From CBDFGQ01 sp965247295 (lineage in GTDB: Bacteria; Chloroflexota; Dehalococcoidia; Lucifugimonadales; JAGWBF01): a stretch of 64,000 nt of DNA. Position numbers and translations under genes: made by a program. Numbering within the stretch: position 1 is the first letter of the stretch; the number at the start of each line of letters is the position of its first letter. Of the stretch, positions 6,996-15,366 are shown in pieces. The stretch covers positions 1 to 64,000 of the forward strand of contig CBDFGQ010000001.1 in NCBI GenBank assembly GCA_965247295.1. The letters are read 5' to 3'. A model generated the notes under the pieces. That model saw only the letters and a list, made by a program, of their open reading frames with translations, searched no databases and was not told where the DNA came from.

Positions 6996-7352
6996 ATGCG
7001 AACAATCGTCGATGACGCGAAAGTGCGGTCAGTAGCTTGGTTCAAGAACAGTTGGCTGGACAAACTCTCGATAGACCCGAAGCGAGCGTTTATCTGCCGG
7101 GTAACAGGTAAAGGGATGGAACCCACTTTGATGGAGGATTGCTCGATTCTAGTGGACCGCAACCGTACGCGTCGGCGGCCAGGGCGCATCTTCATGGTGC
7201 AGGCGAACGACGAACTCCTTGTCAGGCGCATTGGCAGGGACCAAGAAAGGCGCTGGCTCTTGCTGAGAGACAACCCAGAATGGCCGTCAATCCCTTGGTC
7301 TGACGACATGAAGATCATCGGCGAGGTGCGGTGGGCGGCGGGGACGCTTTAG
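6996..7352 (+). CDS. S24-like protein with both catalytic residues replaced
   Basis: A 118-aa S24 domain without HTH. It aligns throughout with the other two copies (SVAWFKNSWLDKLSIDPKR, CSILVDRNR, IIGEVRWAAGTL). The nucleophile motif reads GKGMEPT, with Gly in place of Ser, and the general-base motif reads LLVRRIG, with Arg in place of Lys. It therefore should not self-cleave. I prefer the ATG at 6996 (GAGAGAAAGG upstream); a GTG at 6969 is the alternative. Either it is decaying or it works as a non-cleavable partner for the active S24 proteins. Its 3' end is the last tail of the array. Confidence 0.75.
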   Translation: MRTIVDDAKVRSVAWFKNSWLDKLSIDPKRAFICRVTGKGMEPTLMEDCSILVDRNRTRRRPGRIFMVQANDELLVRRIGRDQERRWLLLRDNPEWPSIPWSDDMKIIGEVRWAAGTL

Positions 7353-7496
7353 GGGAATTGGCTAGGTGCTGAATTCAGGAGCGCTCACGCAGACTGTGGT
7401 ATGAAAGGTGGTAGGCGCAGCTTAGAACAGAGCCGATTTAGCTTTGAAATGAGCTTAGGTGCTGAATCCCATCTTCCGCTCCATAACTTAGATTTG

Positions 7497-7533
7497 AAGA
7501 TAAGGTCCCAGGGACGCCCTGGGGCCTTATCTT
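7497..7533. terminator. Long hairpin at the island's right edge
   Basis: Two 17-base arms (AAGATAAGGTCCCAGGG and CCCTGGGGCCTTATCTT) pair with a single G-T wobble around a three-base ACG loop. The sequence after it is TTCCCC rather than a clear T-run. It likely terminates transcription leaving the S24 array. Confidence 0.6.
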
Positions 7534-7605
7534 TCCCCATCTGACACCAGTTTGGGCTTGGAGCCAGGTTCGGGCAGTCATGAAGCCTGGACCTCCTCGC
7601 TCTGG

Positions 7606-7830
7606 TCAGGAAGCACTGGCTTCATGGCCTTCACCGGCGCCCTTGCCTCGGCCATCGCCTCCTGGAAGCGCAGCGCTGCCTCCTTTTGCATCCTTAGGTG
7701 AGACGTGGCTGTAGATGTCCGGGGTTGTCCCCACCCTGGCGTGGCCCAAGCGTTCCTGGACTACCTTGTGAGGTATCCCCTGTCGCAGCATCAGAGAGGC
7801 CCGGGGCAACCTGAAGCTACTGGGGTAAGC
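7606..7830 (-). pseudogene. Tyrosine recombinase (integrase) C-terminal remnant
   Basis: The minus strand reads PRASLMLRQGIPHKVVQERLG then HARVGTTPDIYSHVSP, the classic C-terminal end of phage/ICE tyrosine recombinases (HxxR box region, LGH, and the Tyr of DIYSHV). Upstream the frame degenerates (FRLPRASLML, where LRHTRASLML would be expected) and no catalytic N-terminal portion remains. It is a fragment of an integrase and supports the view that the neighbouring DNA is a genomic island. Confidence 0.75.
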
Positions 7831-8306
7831 TGACCGGGGAGTTGCGGGAGCGGGCCATTGGCCACAGGGTGCTCGTGCAGCAGCAGTTCATTCAGATTCA
7901 TGAAGACACTATTAAGGGTGGGCTTCAGGCGCTAAAGGAAGCCGGGGGGGGCAGTGGTAGACTGAGTTATTCCCTTCCAGGTATTCCGTGATAACTTTAT
8001 GGGCATCAGGGGAGAGATTGAAGAGAGCTATCAGTGCCGGCGGTGCCGTCAGCTCGGTTAAGACCAAGGTCCTTTTGACCATGGAAGAGGCCGTGTAAGC
8101 CATTCTGTGAAACACGTAACGAATTCTGATATCACCAATGACTTAATTTCATCTTCGGTGAACAAGCGTTTGTCTGAATCGCCGCTGCTGGTCATGCCAC
8201 GATCGACAACAGGAATTGTGAGGCAACGATACTCATTGACGGTGGGGCACCTAGCCTGTAATCTAGGCTCATATCCTATGACCTAATTAGGAAAAAGGAG
8301 TATTGA
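7831..8306. other. Non-coding stretch with gene debris
   Basis: No intact gene is visible. The first part reads in the plus frame as LRERAIGHRVLVQQQFIQIH..., possibly debris of a small gene. The remainder is AT-richer and leads into the hydrolase gene. A ten-base palindrome lies at 8282-8291. Confidence 0.4.
8268..8300 (+). promoter_or_regulatory. Palindromes and SD upstream of hydrolase gene
   Basis: TCATATCCTATGA (five-base arms) and the perfect palindrome CCTAATTAGG lie just before AAAGGAG and the ATG at 8307. The palindromes could be a repressor operator, but no nearby regulator is identified. Confidence 0.3.
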
Positions 8307-9170
8307 ATGGCTACCAGTACGCAAACGTATGATGTTGACATCGCGGACGTGGAATACCTGCGTCACGGAGACACGCCCCTATTAGCGCGTCTCTTCAAGC
8401 CCAAGGGCAGTGGACCGTTCCCGATCATGCTTGAAGTGCATGGCGGGGCTTGGGTCATGGGAGCTCGTGAGGACGGCGACGCAGCCAACGAAGCGCTGGC
8501 TAAGACTGGTGTGATTGTGGCGGCATTGGATTTTCGTACGCAAGCACCCTATCCGGCCTCTGTGGCCGACATCCACTACGCAGTCCGTTGGGCTAAGACG
8601 CAGGCTGCGTCGTGGAATGGCAATCCGGACGGCATCGGCGTCATGGGCACTTCCAGTGGCGCCCACCAAGCCATGCTGCTCGGCATGCGCCCGAACGATC
8701 TCCGCTACGCCGCTCTGCCATCGCCGGCCGGCGCCGCGGCGGTTGATGGCGCCGTGGCCTGCGTGATTATGGTCTCTCCCGTGATCGATCCGCTGGGTCG
8801 CTATTTCTATGCGAAAGGCCTGCGGTCGGATTGCACGCCACCCCCAGGTATGGGCGAGCGGATACCCCCTATGCATGATCAGTACTGGGGTACGGAAGAG
8901 GCCATGGCCGAGGGGGCCCCGGCGCGCATCCTTGAGCGTGGAGAGAAGACGGCCCTGCCGCCCACGCTGGCCCTTCGCCGCAGCTACGAAGATTCGCATC
9001 CGCGCCCGGATTTCGACGAGTTCATCTCACAGTACCGCAAGGCTGGCGGCCAGATCGACGTGACCATCTTCGAGGAGGAGGGTGAAGGCGTACTCCGCGA
9101 TCTCTCTTCTCAGGTCGCAGAACAATCGCTCGAGGAGATGGGCGCGTTCATCAATAAACACCTCGGCTAA
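8307..9170 (+). CDS. Alpha/beta hydrolase (HSL-type esterase) lacking the usual catalytic His
   Basis: A 287-aa hormone-sensitive-lipase-like carboxylesterase. The oxyanion motif HGGAW is at residues 45-49 and the nucleophile elbow GTSSG at 114-118 (Ser116). The segment before the C-terminal helix, where family members have GxxHxF with the catalytic His, reads EEEGEGVLRD and has no His. SD AAAGGAG precedes the ATG. It lies ahead of an MFS carrier, a second hydrolase and an oxidoreductase, suggesting uptake and breakdown of an ester-containing organic compound. Hydrolytic activity is uncertain because of the missing residue. Confidence 0.75.
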   Translation: MATSTQTYDVDIADVEYLRHGDTPLLARLFKPKGSGPFPIMLEVHGGAWVMGAREDGDAANEALAKTGVIVAALDFRTQAPYPASVADIHYAVRWAKTQAASWNGNPDGIGVMGTSSGAHQAMLLGMRPNDLRYAALPSPAGAAAVDGAVACVIMVSPVIDPLGRYFYAKGLRSDCTPPPGMGERIPPMHDQYWGTEEAMAEGAPARILERGEKTALPPTLALRRSYEDSHPRPDFDEFISQYRKAGGQIDVTIFEEEGEGVLRDLSSQVAEQSLEEMGAFINKHLG

Positions 9171-9320
9171 GTCAGAAAGCCTGGTGCGCCTCTTTGCGCA
9201 TTCGTGATTCCCATCTTGGTAAACGCCATGGGCGGTACGGGACCAACGCTCCTTAGCGATCCGCAAGATTCACCGATGTCGGATAAGCTTTGGTGTTCGG
9301 TCGCCTCTTGACGCGCGGGT

Positions 9321-9579
9321 TTACCGGCTCGCCACCGCAGCTGTATTCACTTCGCGAATGACCTCCACCGTTTCCGGGCTAGGCGCCTTGCGCAACTTGA
9401 AGTTTTGGGCCACCTCAAAGGACCGGTCCATGTCGGCCATGACCGCTTCGTCCGGCTGGACGATGTCGGTCGGAATGCCGATCTGGGCCCATGACGTATG
9501 TCCGGTCAGCCAGAACACTTCGGTCGGGTTGTTCTCCGGATCGCGGAAGTAGCAACCGATGGCGCTGGCATGACTTCCT
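9321..9579 (-). pseudogene. VOC/extradiol-dioxygenase-like C-terminal fragment
   Basis: About 85 residues on the minus strand (SAIGCYFRDPENNPTEVFWL onward) match the C-terminal part of vicinal-oxygen-chelate proteins of the glyoxalase/extradiol dioxygenase type, including the metal-ligand Glu context in EVFWLTG. The N-terminal domain is absent: upstream the frame becomes low-complexity and no start is credible. It is a remnant of a catabolic gene. Confidence 0.6.
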
Positions 9580-9833
9580 GAACTGCGCCTGTTGCGAGGC
9601 CCGCTCCAATCAAGGTAAGAAAAGAAAACCCAAGGCCACCTTCCGCACCGATAGCAAGTCCTGTGGCTATACCGACTACTACGCTCATCACGAGGACGAC
9701 AGCACATCTGCTATCTTCCCAAGGCGTGGGCTTCCTCTCAACACTGTTGTACTCTTCGGCAGTGATGCCAAAGTCTACAGTGATCGTGTAGATTACATTT
9801 GCACTAATTCGGTATAAGTGAGGGAGGGACACC

Positions 9834-11105
9834 TTGATCCCCCGGTTCAAGAACGTCTTCTACGGCTGGTGGATCGTCGTTATAAGCTTCGTCGTCAATG
9901 CCCTGAGCGCTGGATTTTACTGGCTTGGGTTCTCCGTGTTCTTCCTCCCAATCAGCAGGGACCTGGCTATCAGCCGGTCTGCCGCCTCCCTTCCCTTCAC
10001 CCTCCGGGGAATCGTGGGTATTTTTCAGAGTCCTTTTGTCGGGCTGTTGGTGGACCGCATGGGTCCAGCCAAGGTCCTCTTCTTCGCCGCAGTTGTGGGA
10101 GGTCTGGGATTGCTCCTTCTCAGATGGGTCAACACCTACACACTATTCATGATCGTCTTCCTGTGCCTCGTGAGCCCGGGCATGATGTCCTTCGATGCCC
10201 CTACCACCACGGCAACCGGCCGGTGGTTCACCAGAAAGCGAGGCCTGGCGATGGCGATGGCCTACATGGGTTTCGCCTTCGGTGGAGTCGTGCTAACGCC
10301 ACTGCTAGCCCTGGGCGTGAACACCGTTGGCTGGCGTGATACCGCCTTTGTCGCCGGGATTGCCACCTGGGTGGTAGCTCTCCCCCTGGCCACGCGATTG
10401 TATCGAACCCCGGAGTCGAGGGGTCTCCAACCCGACGGTGTCTCCACACCGGTACAGGCCGACCAGGAGGGAACACATTCAGCACCTGAGCTTGCCCCTC
10501 TGGAGTTCGGGGTTCGCGAGGCGCTGCGAACCCACACCTACTGGATGCTGTGCCTGAGCTGTGGTTTGCGGGCCACAGTTTTTATGGCAACAGGTGTACA
10601 TCTGGTGGCGATCATGACCTGGAAAGGCCTCGACGAGGCGACAGCCGGGCTCTTGATAGGGGGGTTTGCATTCGTCTGGCTAATCACCCTACCGGTAATG
10701 GGATGGGCGGGAGACCGATGGTCCAAAACTCGTATCGCGGCTACCCCAGCCTTTCTCGGCACTTTGGCCATGGTTCTCCTGGTCCTGCTGGAAAGGGTCG
10801 AAGTATGGCAGATGGCGTTGCTGTTGGCCCTTTGGGCGACGAACGAGGGCTCCTGGGCCCTAAACTTTGCGATCTTGGCAGACCAGTTCGGTCGTAGATA
10901 CTACGGCACACTCAGGGGAGGAATGCTCATGGTGATCAACCTGATGTCTTTCGGCGCCCCTCTCTACTCGGGCTGGGTGTTCGACCGGACCGGCAGTTAC
11001 TACTGGGTGGTCCTTCCTGCCGCGATACTTTTGGGTGTAGCAGGACTTCTAAACTGGTTCCTTCCGCAACTACGCCAAATGGGCCCCACCTCACCGTCCG
11101 AGTAG
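9834..11105 (+). CDS. MFS transporter (monocarboxylate/oxalate-formate type)
   Basis: A 423-aa inner-membrane carrier with about 12 hydrophobic helices. The start FYGWWIVVISFVVNALSAG is typical of the monocarboxylate/oxalate:formate antiporter branch. LVDRMGPAKVLFF fits the loop 2-3 signature, and GDRWSKTR the equivalent loop in the second half. A central hydrophilic loop (about residues 190-225) separates the halves. A TTG start is used, with AGGGAGGGA upstream. Substrate is probably a small organic acid, perhaps produced or used by the adjacent hydrolases; the sequence does not settle it. Confidence 0.8.
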   Translation: MIPRFKNVFYGWWIVVISFVVNALSAGFYWLGFSVFFLPISRDLAISRSAASLPFTLRGIVGIFQSPFVGLLVDRMGPAKVLFFAAVVGGLGLLLLRWVNTYTLFMIVFLCLVSPGMMSFDAPTTTATGRWFTRKRGLAMAMAYMGFAFGGVVLTPLLALGVNTVGWRDTAFVAGIATWVVALPLATRLYRTPESRGLQPDGVSTPVQADQEGTHSAPELAPLEFGVREALRTHTYWMLCLSCGLRATVFMATGVHLVAIMTWKGLDEATAGLLIGGFAFVWLITLPVMGWAGDRWSKTRIAATPAFLGTLAMVLLVLLERVEVWQMALLLALWATNEGSWALNFAILADQFGRRYYGTLRGGMLMVINLMSFGAPLYSGWVFDRTGSYYWVVLPAAILLGVAGLLNWFLPQLRQMGPTSPSE

Positions 11106-11605
11106 GCCTGCCAAAAGGCACGGCAGGGACCACAATCTCTGCCAGTAACTTGGCACTGACTCGAGGGGGGACCGTCCTGAATCCGCCGTAATATCCTTAC
11201 TTCGTTTGGCTACCTTGGTTTTTTTTGGAATTACGAAATTCGGCTTCGATCCCCAAAAAAGTGAGACACAGATGGGCTAGGCTCCTGCCCCCAACTTCTG
11301 CACTCCATAGAGACTCTTGGCACTACCGCACATTGCTTCCTAAAGACACCAAGCCGCCGTACGCAAATACGCACAACATGGGTCTCCATTCGCTGACTTC
11401 TGACTTCGAACAGTTGTGCAGGTGGAGGCTTAGAGTTGACAGGTATCCATGGGGGACACATACTCGGTCTGTCGCGCTGAGGACCCGCTGAAGGCTCTGG
11501 GCACATTGTACCGGGAATCCCGGATAGCAGAACACCAGGGCGGGGTGCTTTGACGCCGAAGCGCACACGCACGCGGGACGCACTACTAAATAAGGAGTAA
11601 CCGCT
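11106..11605. other. 500-bp intergenic region
   Basis: No gene is credible here. A short hairpin (CCTGCC...GGCAGG at 11107-11127) without a T-run may end the MFS transcript. A TTTTTTT run occurs at 11220. The minus-strand open frame over 11231-12211 is a shadow of the hydrolase gene. Confidence 0.4.
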
Positions 11606-12364
11606 ATGCCGTGTTATACCAAAGGCGACGTCCGCATCCATTATGAGGAGGTCGGGTCTGGGTTCCCGCTTCTGCTCACCCCCGGCGGAGGCTTGAACTC
11701 CCTGATCAGCAAGTGGCCTGGCCAGGTCTTCAACGCGATGGAGGAGTTCAAGAACGACTTCCGCTGCATTACGATGGACCAGCGCAACGCCAACGGCGGC
11801 GAGTCCAGCGGGCCGATCCCGGTTGACGACCCGTGGGGAGCCTTCGCCGATGACCAACTGGGGCTGACGGACCACCTCGGCATACGGGAGTTCTACTTCA
11901 TGGGCTATTGCATCGGTGGCCCGTTTGCACTCAAGCTTATGGAACGGGCTCCCGAACGCGTCGTGGCCGCCGTGCTCTGCCAGCCGGTTGGGCACAACAC
12001 GAAATTCCCTGATTCTATGTACGACTCTGGTCGTGATGACTGGGCACCCGAGCTGTGCGCCCGGCGGCCTGATGTGACCATGGAGACTTGCGAAGCATAC
12101 CTGCACAACCTTTACCGCGTCCCGCCGGACTTCGCGTACAGCGTATCTCGCGACTTCGCGCGTTCGTGCCAGACGCCGATGCTGATCATGCCTGACGACA
12201 CACCATCGCACTCGTACGAGGCCGCCATGGAGTTAGCGGCGTTAGCGCCTAAAGCCGAGGTGACGGTATATCCCTGGAAAGAGCAAAAGGACGTGCTCGC
12301 CAGGACAATTAACCAGGTGCGTGAATTTCTCCGGGCACATCAACCCGTGGCAGCTGCCAGTTGA
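11606..12364 (+). CDS. Alpha/beta hydrolase with Cys nucleophile elbow
   Basis: A 252-aa alpha/beta-hydrolase fold protein. It has the N-terminal strand IHYEEVGSGFPLLLTPGGG, MDQRNANGGESSGP (the usual DxRGxGxS turn), and the elbow GYCIGG with Cys102 where most members have Ser. This recalls dienelactone hydrolase, and to my recollection an uncharacterised family with FCIGGPF. A conserved C-terminal His is not evident (YPWKEQKDVLARTI). SD AAGGAG precedes the ATG. It is probably part of the same catabolic region as the Gfo/Idh/MocA gene downstream. Substrate unknown. Confidence 0.75.
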   Translation: MPCYTKGDVRIHYEEVGSGFPLLLTPGGGLNSLISKWPGQVFNAMEEFKNDFRCITMDQRNANGGESSGPIPVDDPWGAFADDQLGLTDHLGIREFYFMGYCIGGPFALKLMERAPERVVAAVLCQPVGHNTKFPDSMYDSGRDDWAPELCARRPDVTMETCEAYLHNLYRVPPDFAYSVSRDFARSCQTPMLIMPDDTPSHSYEAAMELAALAPKAEVTVYPWKEQKDVLARTINQVREFLRAHQPVAAAS

Positions 12365-12494
12365 GACGGCGCTATAGGCCCTTCGCGTTCTATCGATGGC
12401 GGCGTGGGGCTACGACACGCTACAAGGGCGTGGGTCATGCCCGCTACCATCTCTAGAATCATGCAGGATGCCACTACTCCGAGGAGCATGCGTC

Positions 12495-13592
12495 ATGGCA
12501 AACAAGATTCGCTTGGGGTTTGTGGGAGCTAACGTTCGCTCGACCTGGTCATCCCAGTCGCACCTCCCGGCGCTACTTGCCAGTCCGGATGTCGAGCTTA
12601 CCGCGGTTTGCACCACCAGGCCTGAGAGCGCGGAAGAGGCGCGCCAAGCGTTTGGCGCAAAGCTCGCCTTCCACGATTTCCGGTCAATGGTGGCGTCGCC
12701 AGAGATCGACGCGGTGGCCGTGGTCGTGCGGGTACCATCGCACTATGAGCCAACGAAGGCCGCCATCGAAGCCGGCAAGCACGTCTTCACCGAGTGGCCA
12801 CTGGGCCGGACTACCGCAGAAGCCGAAGAGCTGGCAACTCTGGCCCGGGCCAAAGGGGTGCAGACCGCGGTCGGCCTGCAATCGCGGGTCAGTCCCGCAT
12901 TGCTGTATATCAAGGAACAGATCGAAGCTGGCTATGTGGGCGAAGTGCTGACCTGTCATGTCACCACCATGCGTGACGGCCCTTTGGAACGCCCTTCCAG
13001 CGGCACTTGGCAGCGCGATGCCAGCCTCGGCGCGAACACCCTGACCATCGCCAACGGGCACGTCATTGACGCCTTGCGCTTTGTGGTGGGTAACTTCACC
13101 CGGGTGGCGTGCATGGTCACGACCCAGGTACAGCAATGGTACGAGACCGATACGAAACAGTTGGTGGAGGTCACCTCCCCGGACAACGTGAGAGTCAGCG
13201 GACAGCTAGAGAGCGGCGCGTCGGCGTCGGTCCATGTCGCAGCTGTCCCCTGGGCCGGCAGCGGCTTTCGAATGGAGATCTATGGGCGGGAAGGCACGCT
13301 GGTCACCACGGGGAGTGTCTCGTCTCAGCGCGGTGAGATGCTACGGGTGCAAGGTGCACGGGGCAGCCACGAGTTGAGTGATCTGGCCATCCCAGATCGT
13401 TTTGTTTATGTCCCGGCCGACTTCCCCCGTGGCGATCCGTTCAACATCGGGCAGATGTATGCCCTGTTCGCCGAAGTGATCCGGACCGGGCAGAGCCGCC
13501 TGCCGACGTTCGATACCGCGGTTGACCTGCATCGCTTCATTGATACGATCAAGCAGGCGTCGGATTCGGGCCGGGAGCTGCCTGTCGCCTGA
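12495..13592 (+). CDS. Gfo/Idh/MocA family protein with Gal80-like EWP motif
   Basis: A ~365-aa Rossmann-fold protein. It has the NAD(P)-binding start IRLGFVGANVRSTWS, then IDAVAVVVRVPSHY and GKHVFTEWPLG, and a C-terminal beta-sheet domain. In catalytic members the third motif is EKP and its Lys is catalytic; here it is EWP, as in Gal80-type non-enzymatic sensors. The substrate-domain His (ANGHVIDALRF) is present. The start at ATG 12495 has GAGGAG upstream; longer in-frame forms lack an SD. Role could be a dehydrogenase with altered mechanism or a sugar or NAD(P) sensor. Confidence 0.75.
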   Translation: MANKIRLGFVGANVRSTWSSQSHLPALLASPDVELTAVCTTRPESAEEARQAFGAKLAFHDFRSMVASPEIDAVAVVVRVPSHYEPTKAAIEAGKHVFTEWPLGRTTAEAEELATLARAKGVQTAVGLQSRVSPALLYIKEQIEAGYVGEVLTCHVTTMRDGPLERPSSGTWQRDASLGANTLTIANGHVIDALRFVVGNFTRVACMVTTQVQQWYETDTKQLVEVTSPDNVRVSGQLESGASASVHVAAVPWAGSGFRMEIYGREGTLVTTGSVSSQRGEMLRVQGARGSHELSDLAIPDRFVYVPADFPRGDPFNIGQMYALFAEVIRTGQSRLPTFDTAVDLHRFIDTIKQASDSGRELPVA

Positions 13593-13886
13593 TGCGACTA
13601 CTGTCGCGCGGGACACGCAGATAATCTCCTGGACCAGGTGAGGGATCTCCAGGATAAGGCTCTGGCGGCGCTCACGATGGCTGAGCTCGCAGGGATCTGG
13701 GCCAGCTATGAATTTTGCCGACCAAATTGCCGACAAACCCCCAGGAATGGGTCGGGACGTTCTACCTCGAATGCCATCTTCCGCTCCATTTTTCTGTGTT
13801 GGAGTTCCTGGCGGCCGCGACTGGTGGTCTATCAACGGTTTTTGGCCCATGGGTTCCAGCCCCATTATGCCGCACGTTCGGCTTGG
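13593..13886. other. Intergenic region with phage-like debris
   Basis: No intact gene is seen. A plus-frame stretch DQVRDLQDKALAALTMAELA is helical and could be debris of a phage-type protein. CCATCTTCCGCTCCAT at about 13772 is an exact 16-base match to about 7469. A T-arm-like hairpin (ATGGG-TTCCAGC-CCCAT) is present without the rest of a tRNA. Confidence 0.35.
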
Positions 13887-15194
13887 TCAGGGCCGGGTGG
13901 GGCCAGGGGAAAGGGTCGGCTTCTTCGCCAGCAGGAAGAGTACCCCACCCAGAAAGCAGATGCCGGCTAGGACATTGAAGGGAAGAACGTAGCTGCCCCA
14001 GTGGTCTCGATAAACGCCCGTGAGTAGAGGTCCGGCCACAAGCAACGCGTTCATGGGCACCATGGACAAACCCAATATTCTGGCAAAGGCCTTCCTCCCG
14101 AAGTAGTCTCCTCGGATGGCGATGGTGAGGGGCGCCCGTCCACCCACGCCGATGCCGAAGGCTACGGCGAAAACGAAGGCCATTGGCAGCCCATCGGCCA
14201 GGGTGATGGCCATGACGGACCCGGACATGAAGCAAGCGAACACGAAGATGGCCAGGTTTTTGGGGACCCGGTCCCCTATGTAGCCCCCAAGCACCTGAAA
14301 CACCGTCGAGGCAGCCGCGTAGGCTGTTAGAATCCAGCCAGTTGTGCGCAAGCTGAGGCCTTCGTCGCTGAGCATGAGGGGCATGTGTGCCAGGACGCTT
14401 ATCATCAGCACGTTTAGGAAGGCATGGCCCAGACTTATATACCAGAAGGCAGAGGTCCGTAAAGCCTGCCGTAGCGTGAAATCGGCCTCCTGGTCCCTAA
14501 GGCTCGGGCGCGCGCCTGCTGCCGTGACCTGGGGTGGGGCCACCTCATCCCCATCGGGGCTTTGCCCGTAGTCTTCCGGGCGGTTACGGATAAGCCGGGG
14601 GATGGACATGGCCGCCACCACACTGGCCGCCGCAACAATAGCGGCGGCCACCCTCCAGCCGGAGGGGTGTATATCCGGGTCCACCGCCCAGGCTATTACG
14701 GGCACCAGTGCCAGGCCTCCGACGCGGCTGCCCAGTTCCGCCCAGCCCATGGCGGTGGCCCTCCTGCGGACAAACCAGTTATTTATGGCCGTAAACAGCG
14801 GTATCCCGCCACCAAGTCCCTGGCCAAGGGCCATGACCATGAACGCCAGGTAGAACATCCACAGGTTCTGAATGCCGGAGAACATGAACAGGCCGGCGCT
14901 CAGCACCGATAGGCCGATCAGCACCATGCGCCGCGTGCCCAGCCGGTCGGTAAGGTAGCCCTCCACGGGACCCAATAGACCGGCCTCAAGCCGGGTGAAC
15001 AGGAAGATGAAGGAGAGCTGGGTGCGGCTCCAGCCGAAGTAGCTCTCCAGGGCCACCATCCAGATGCCTATGGCGTGGAAGAGGGGTACCGCGACGATGA
15101 CGTTAATGAGACTGGCGAGGCCCACAAGCCACCAGCCATAGAACACACCCCGCAGGTGCCCCAGCGGGTCGAAGCGTTGGCCGACCTGTGACAC
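13887..15194 (-). CDS. MFS transporter
   Basis: A 435-aa major facilitator with about 12 transmembrane segments. The N-terminus FYGWWLVGLASLINVIVAVP matches the same monocarboxylate-type subgroup as the MFS gene at 9834 and is probably a distant paralogue. The loop 2-3 signature is GYLTDRLGTRRMV, and the second half repeats it as GGYIGDRVPKNLA. A hydrophilic central loop spans about residues 205-245. It is convergent with the Gfo-type gene and divergent from the amidohydrolase at 15367. Substrate is probably an organic anion. Confidence 0.8.
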   Translation of the reverse strand: MSQVGQRFDPLGHLRGVFYGWWLVGLASLINVIVAVPLFHAIGIWMVALESYFGWSRTQLSFIFLFTRLEAGLLGPVEGYLTDRLGTRRMVLIGLSVLSAGLFMFSGIQNLWMFYLAFMVMALGQGLGGGIPLFTAINNWFVRRRATAMGWAELGSRVGGLALVPVIAWAVDPDIHPSGWRVAAAIVAAASVVAAMSIPRLIRNRPEDYGQSPDGDEVAPPQVTAAGARPSLRDQEADFTLRQALRTSAFWYISLGHAFLNVLMISVLAHMPLMLSDEGLSLRTTGWILTAYAAASTVFQVLGGYIGDRVPKNLAIFVFACFMSGSVMAITLADGLPMAFVFAVAFGIGVGGRAPLTIAIRGDYFGRKAFARILGLSMVPMNALLVAGPLLTGVYRDHWGSYVLPFNVLAGICFLGGVLFLLAKKPTLSPGPTRP

Positions 15195-15366
15195 GAGGGA
15201 CCCCCGGCGACCGGGCGCTCAAAGTGGGTCATCTCCTGGTCCCCGGCCCCAAAGCGAGATTGTATCACAGGGGGCGCCTCCGTTCGTGCACCTCGCTCCT
15301 CTATCTGGTTACATTCCGGCCGTGTGCTATGATTGGGTCGTCAAGTACTGGAACGGAGGTGCCATT

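Noticed and set aside
9506..9850. Minus-strand frame with two hydrophobic stretches
   Set aside because: It overlaps the MFS start and the VOC fragment, has no SD, and only the middle looks protein-like; kept out as unsupported.
11231..12211. Long minus-strand open frame opposite the second alpha/beta hydrolase
   Set aside because: Composition (His/Arg/Gly-rich) and lack of SD or homology show it is a shadow of the plus-strand hydrolase gene.
13796..13880. T-arm-like hairpin suggesting a tRNA remnant
   Set aside because: ATGGG-TTCCAGC-CCCAT pairs perfectly, but no matching acceptor, D or anticodon stems are found and position 57 is a pyrimidine.
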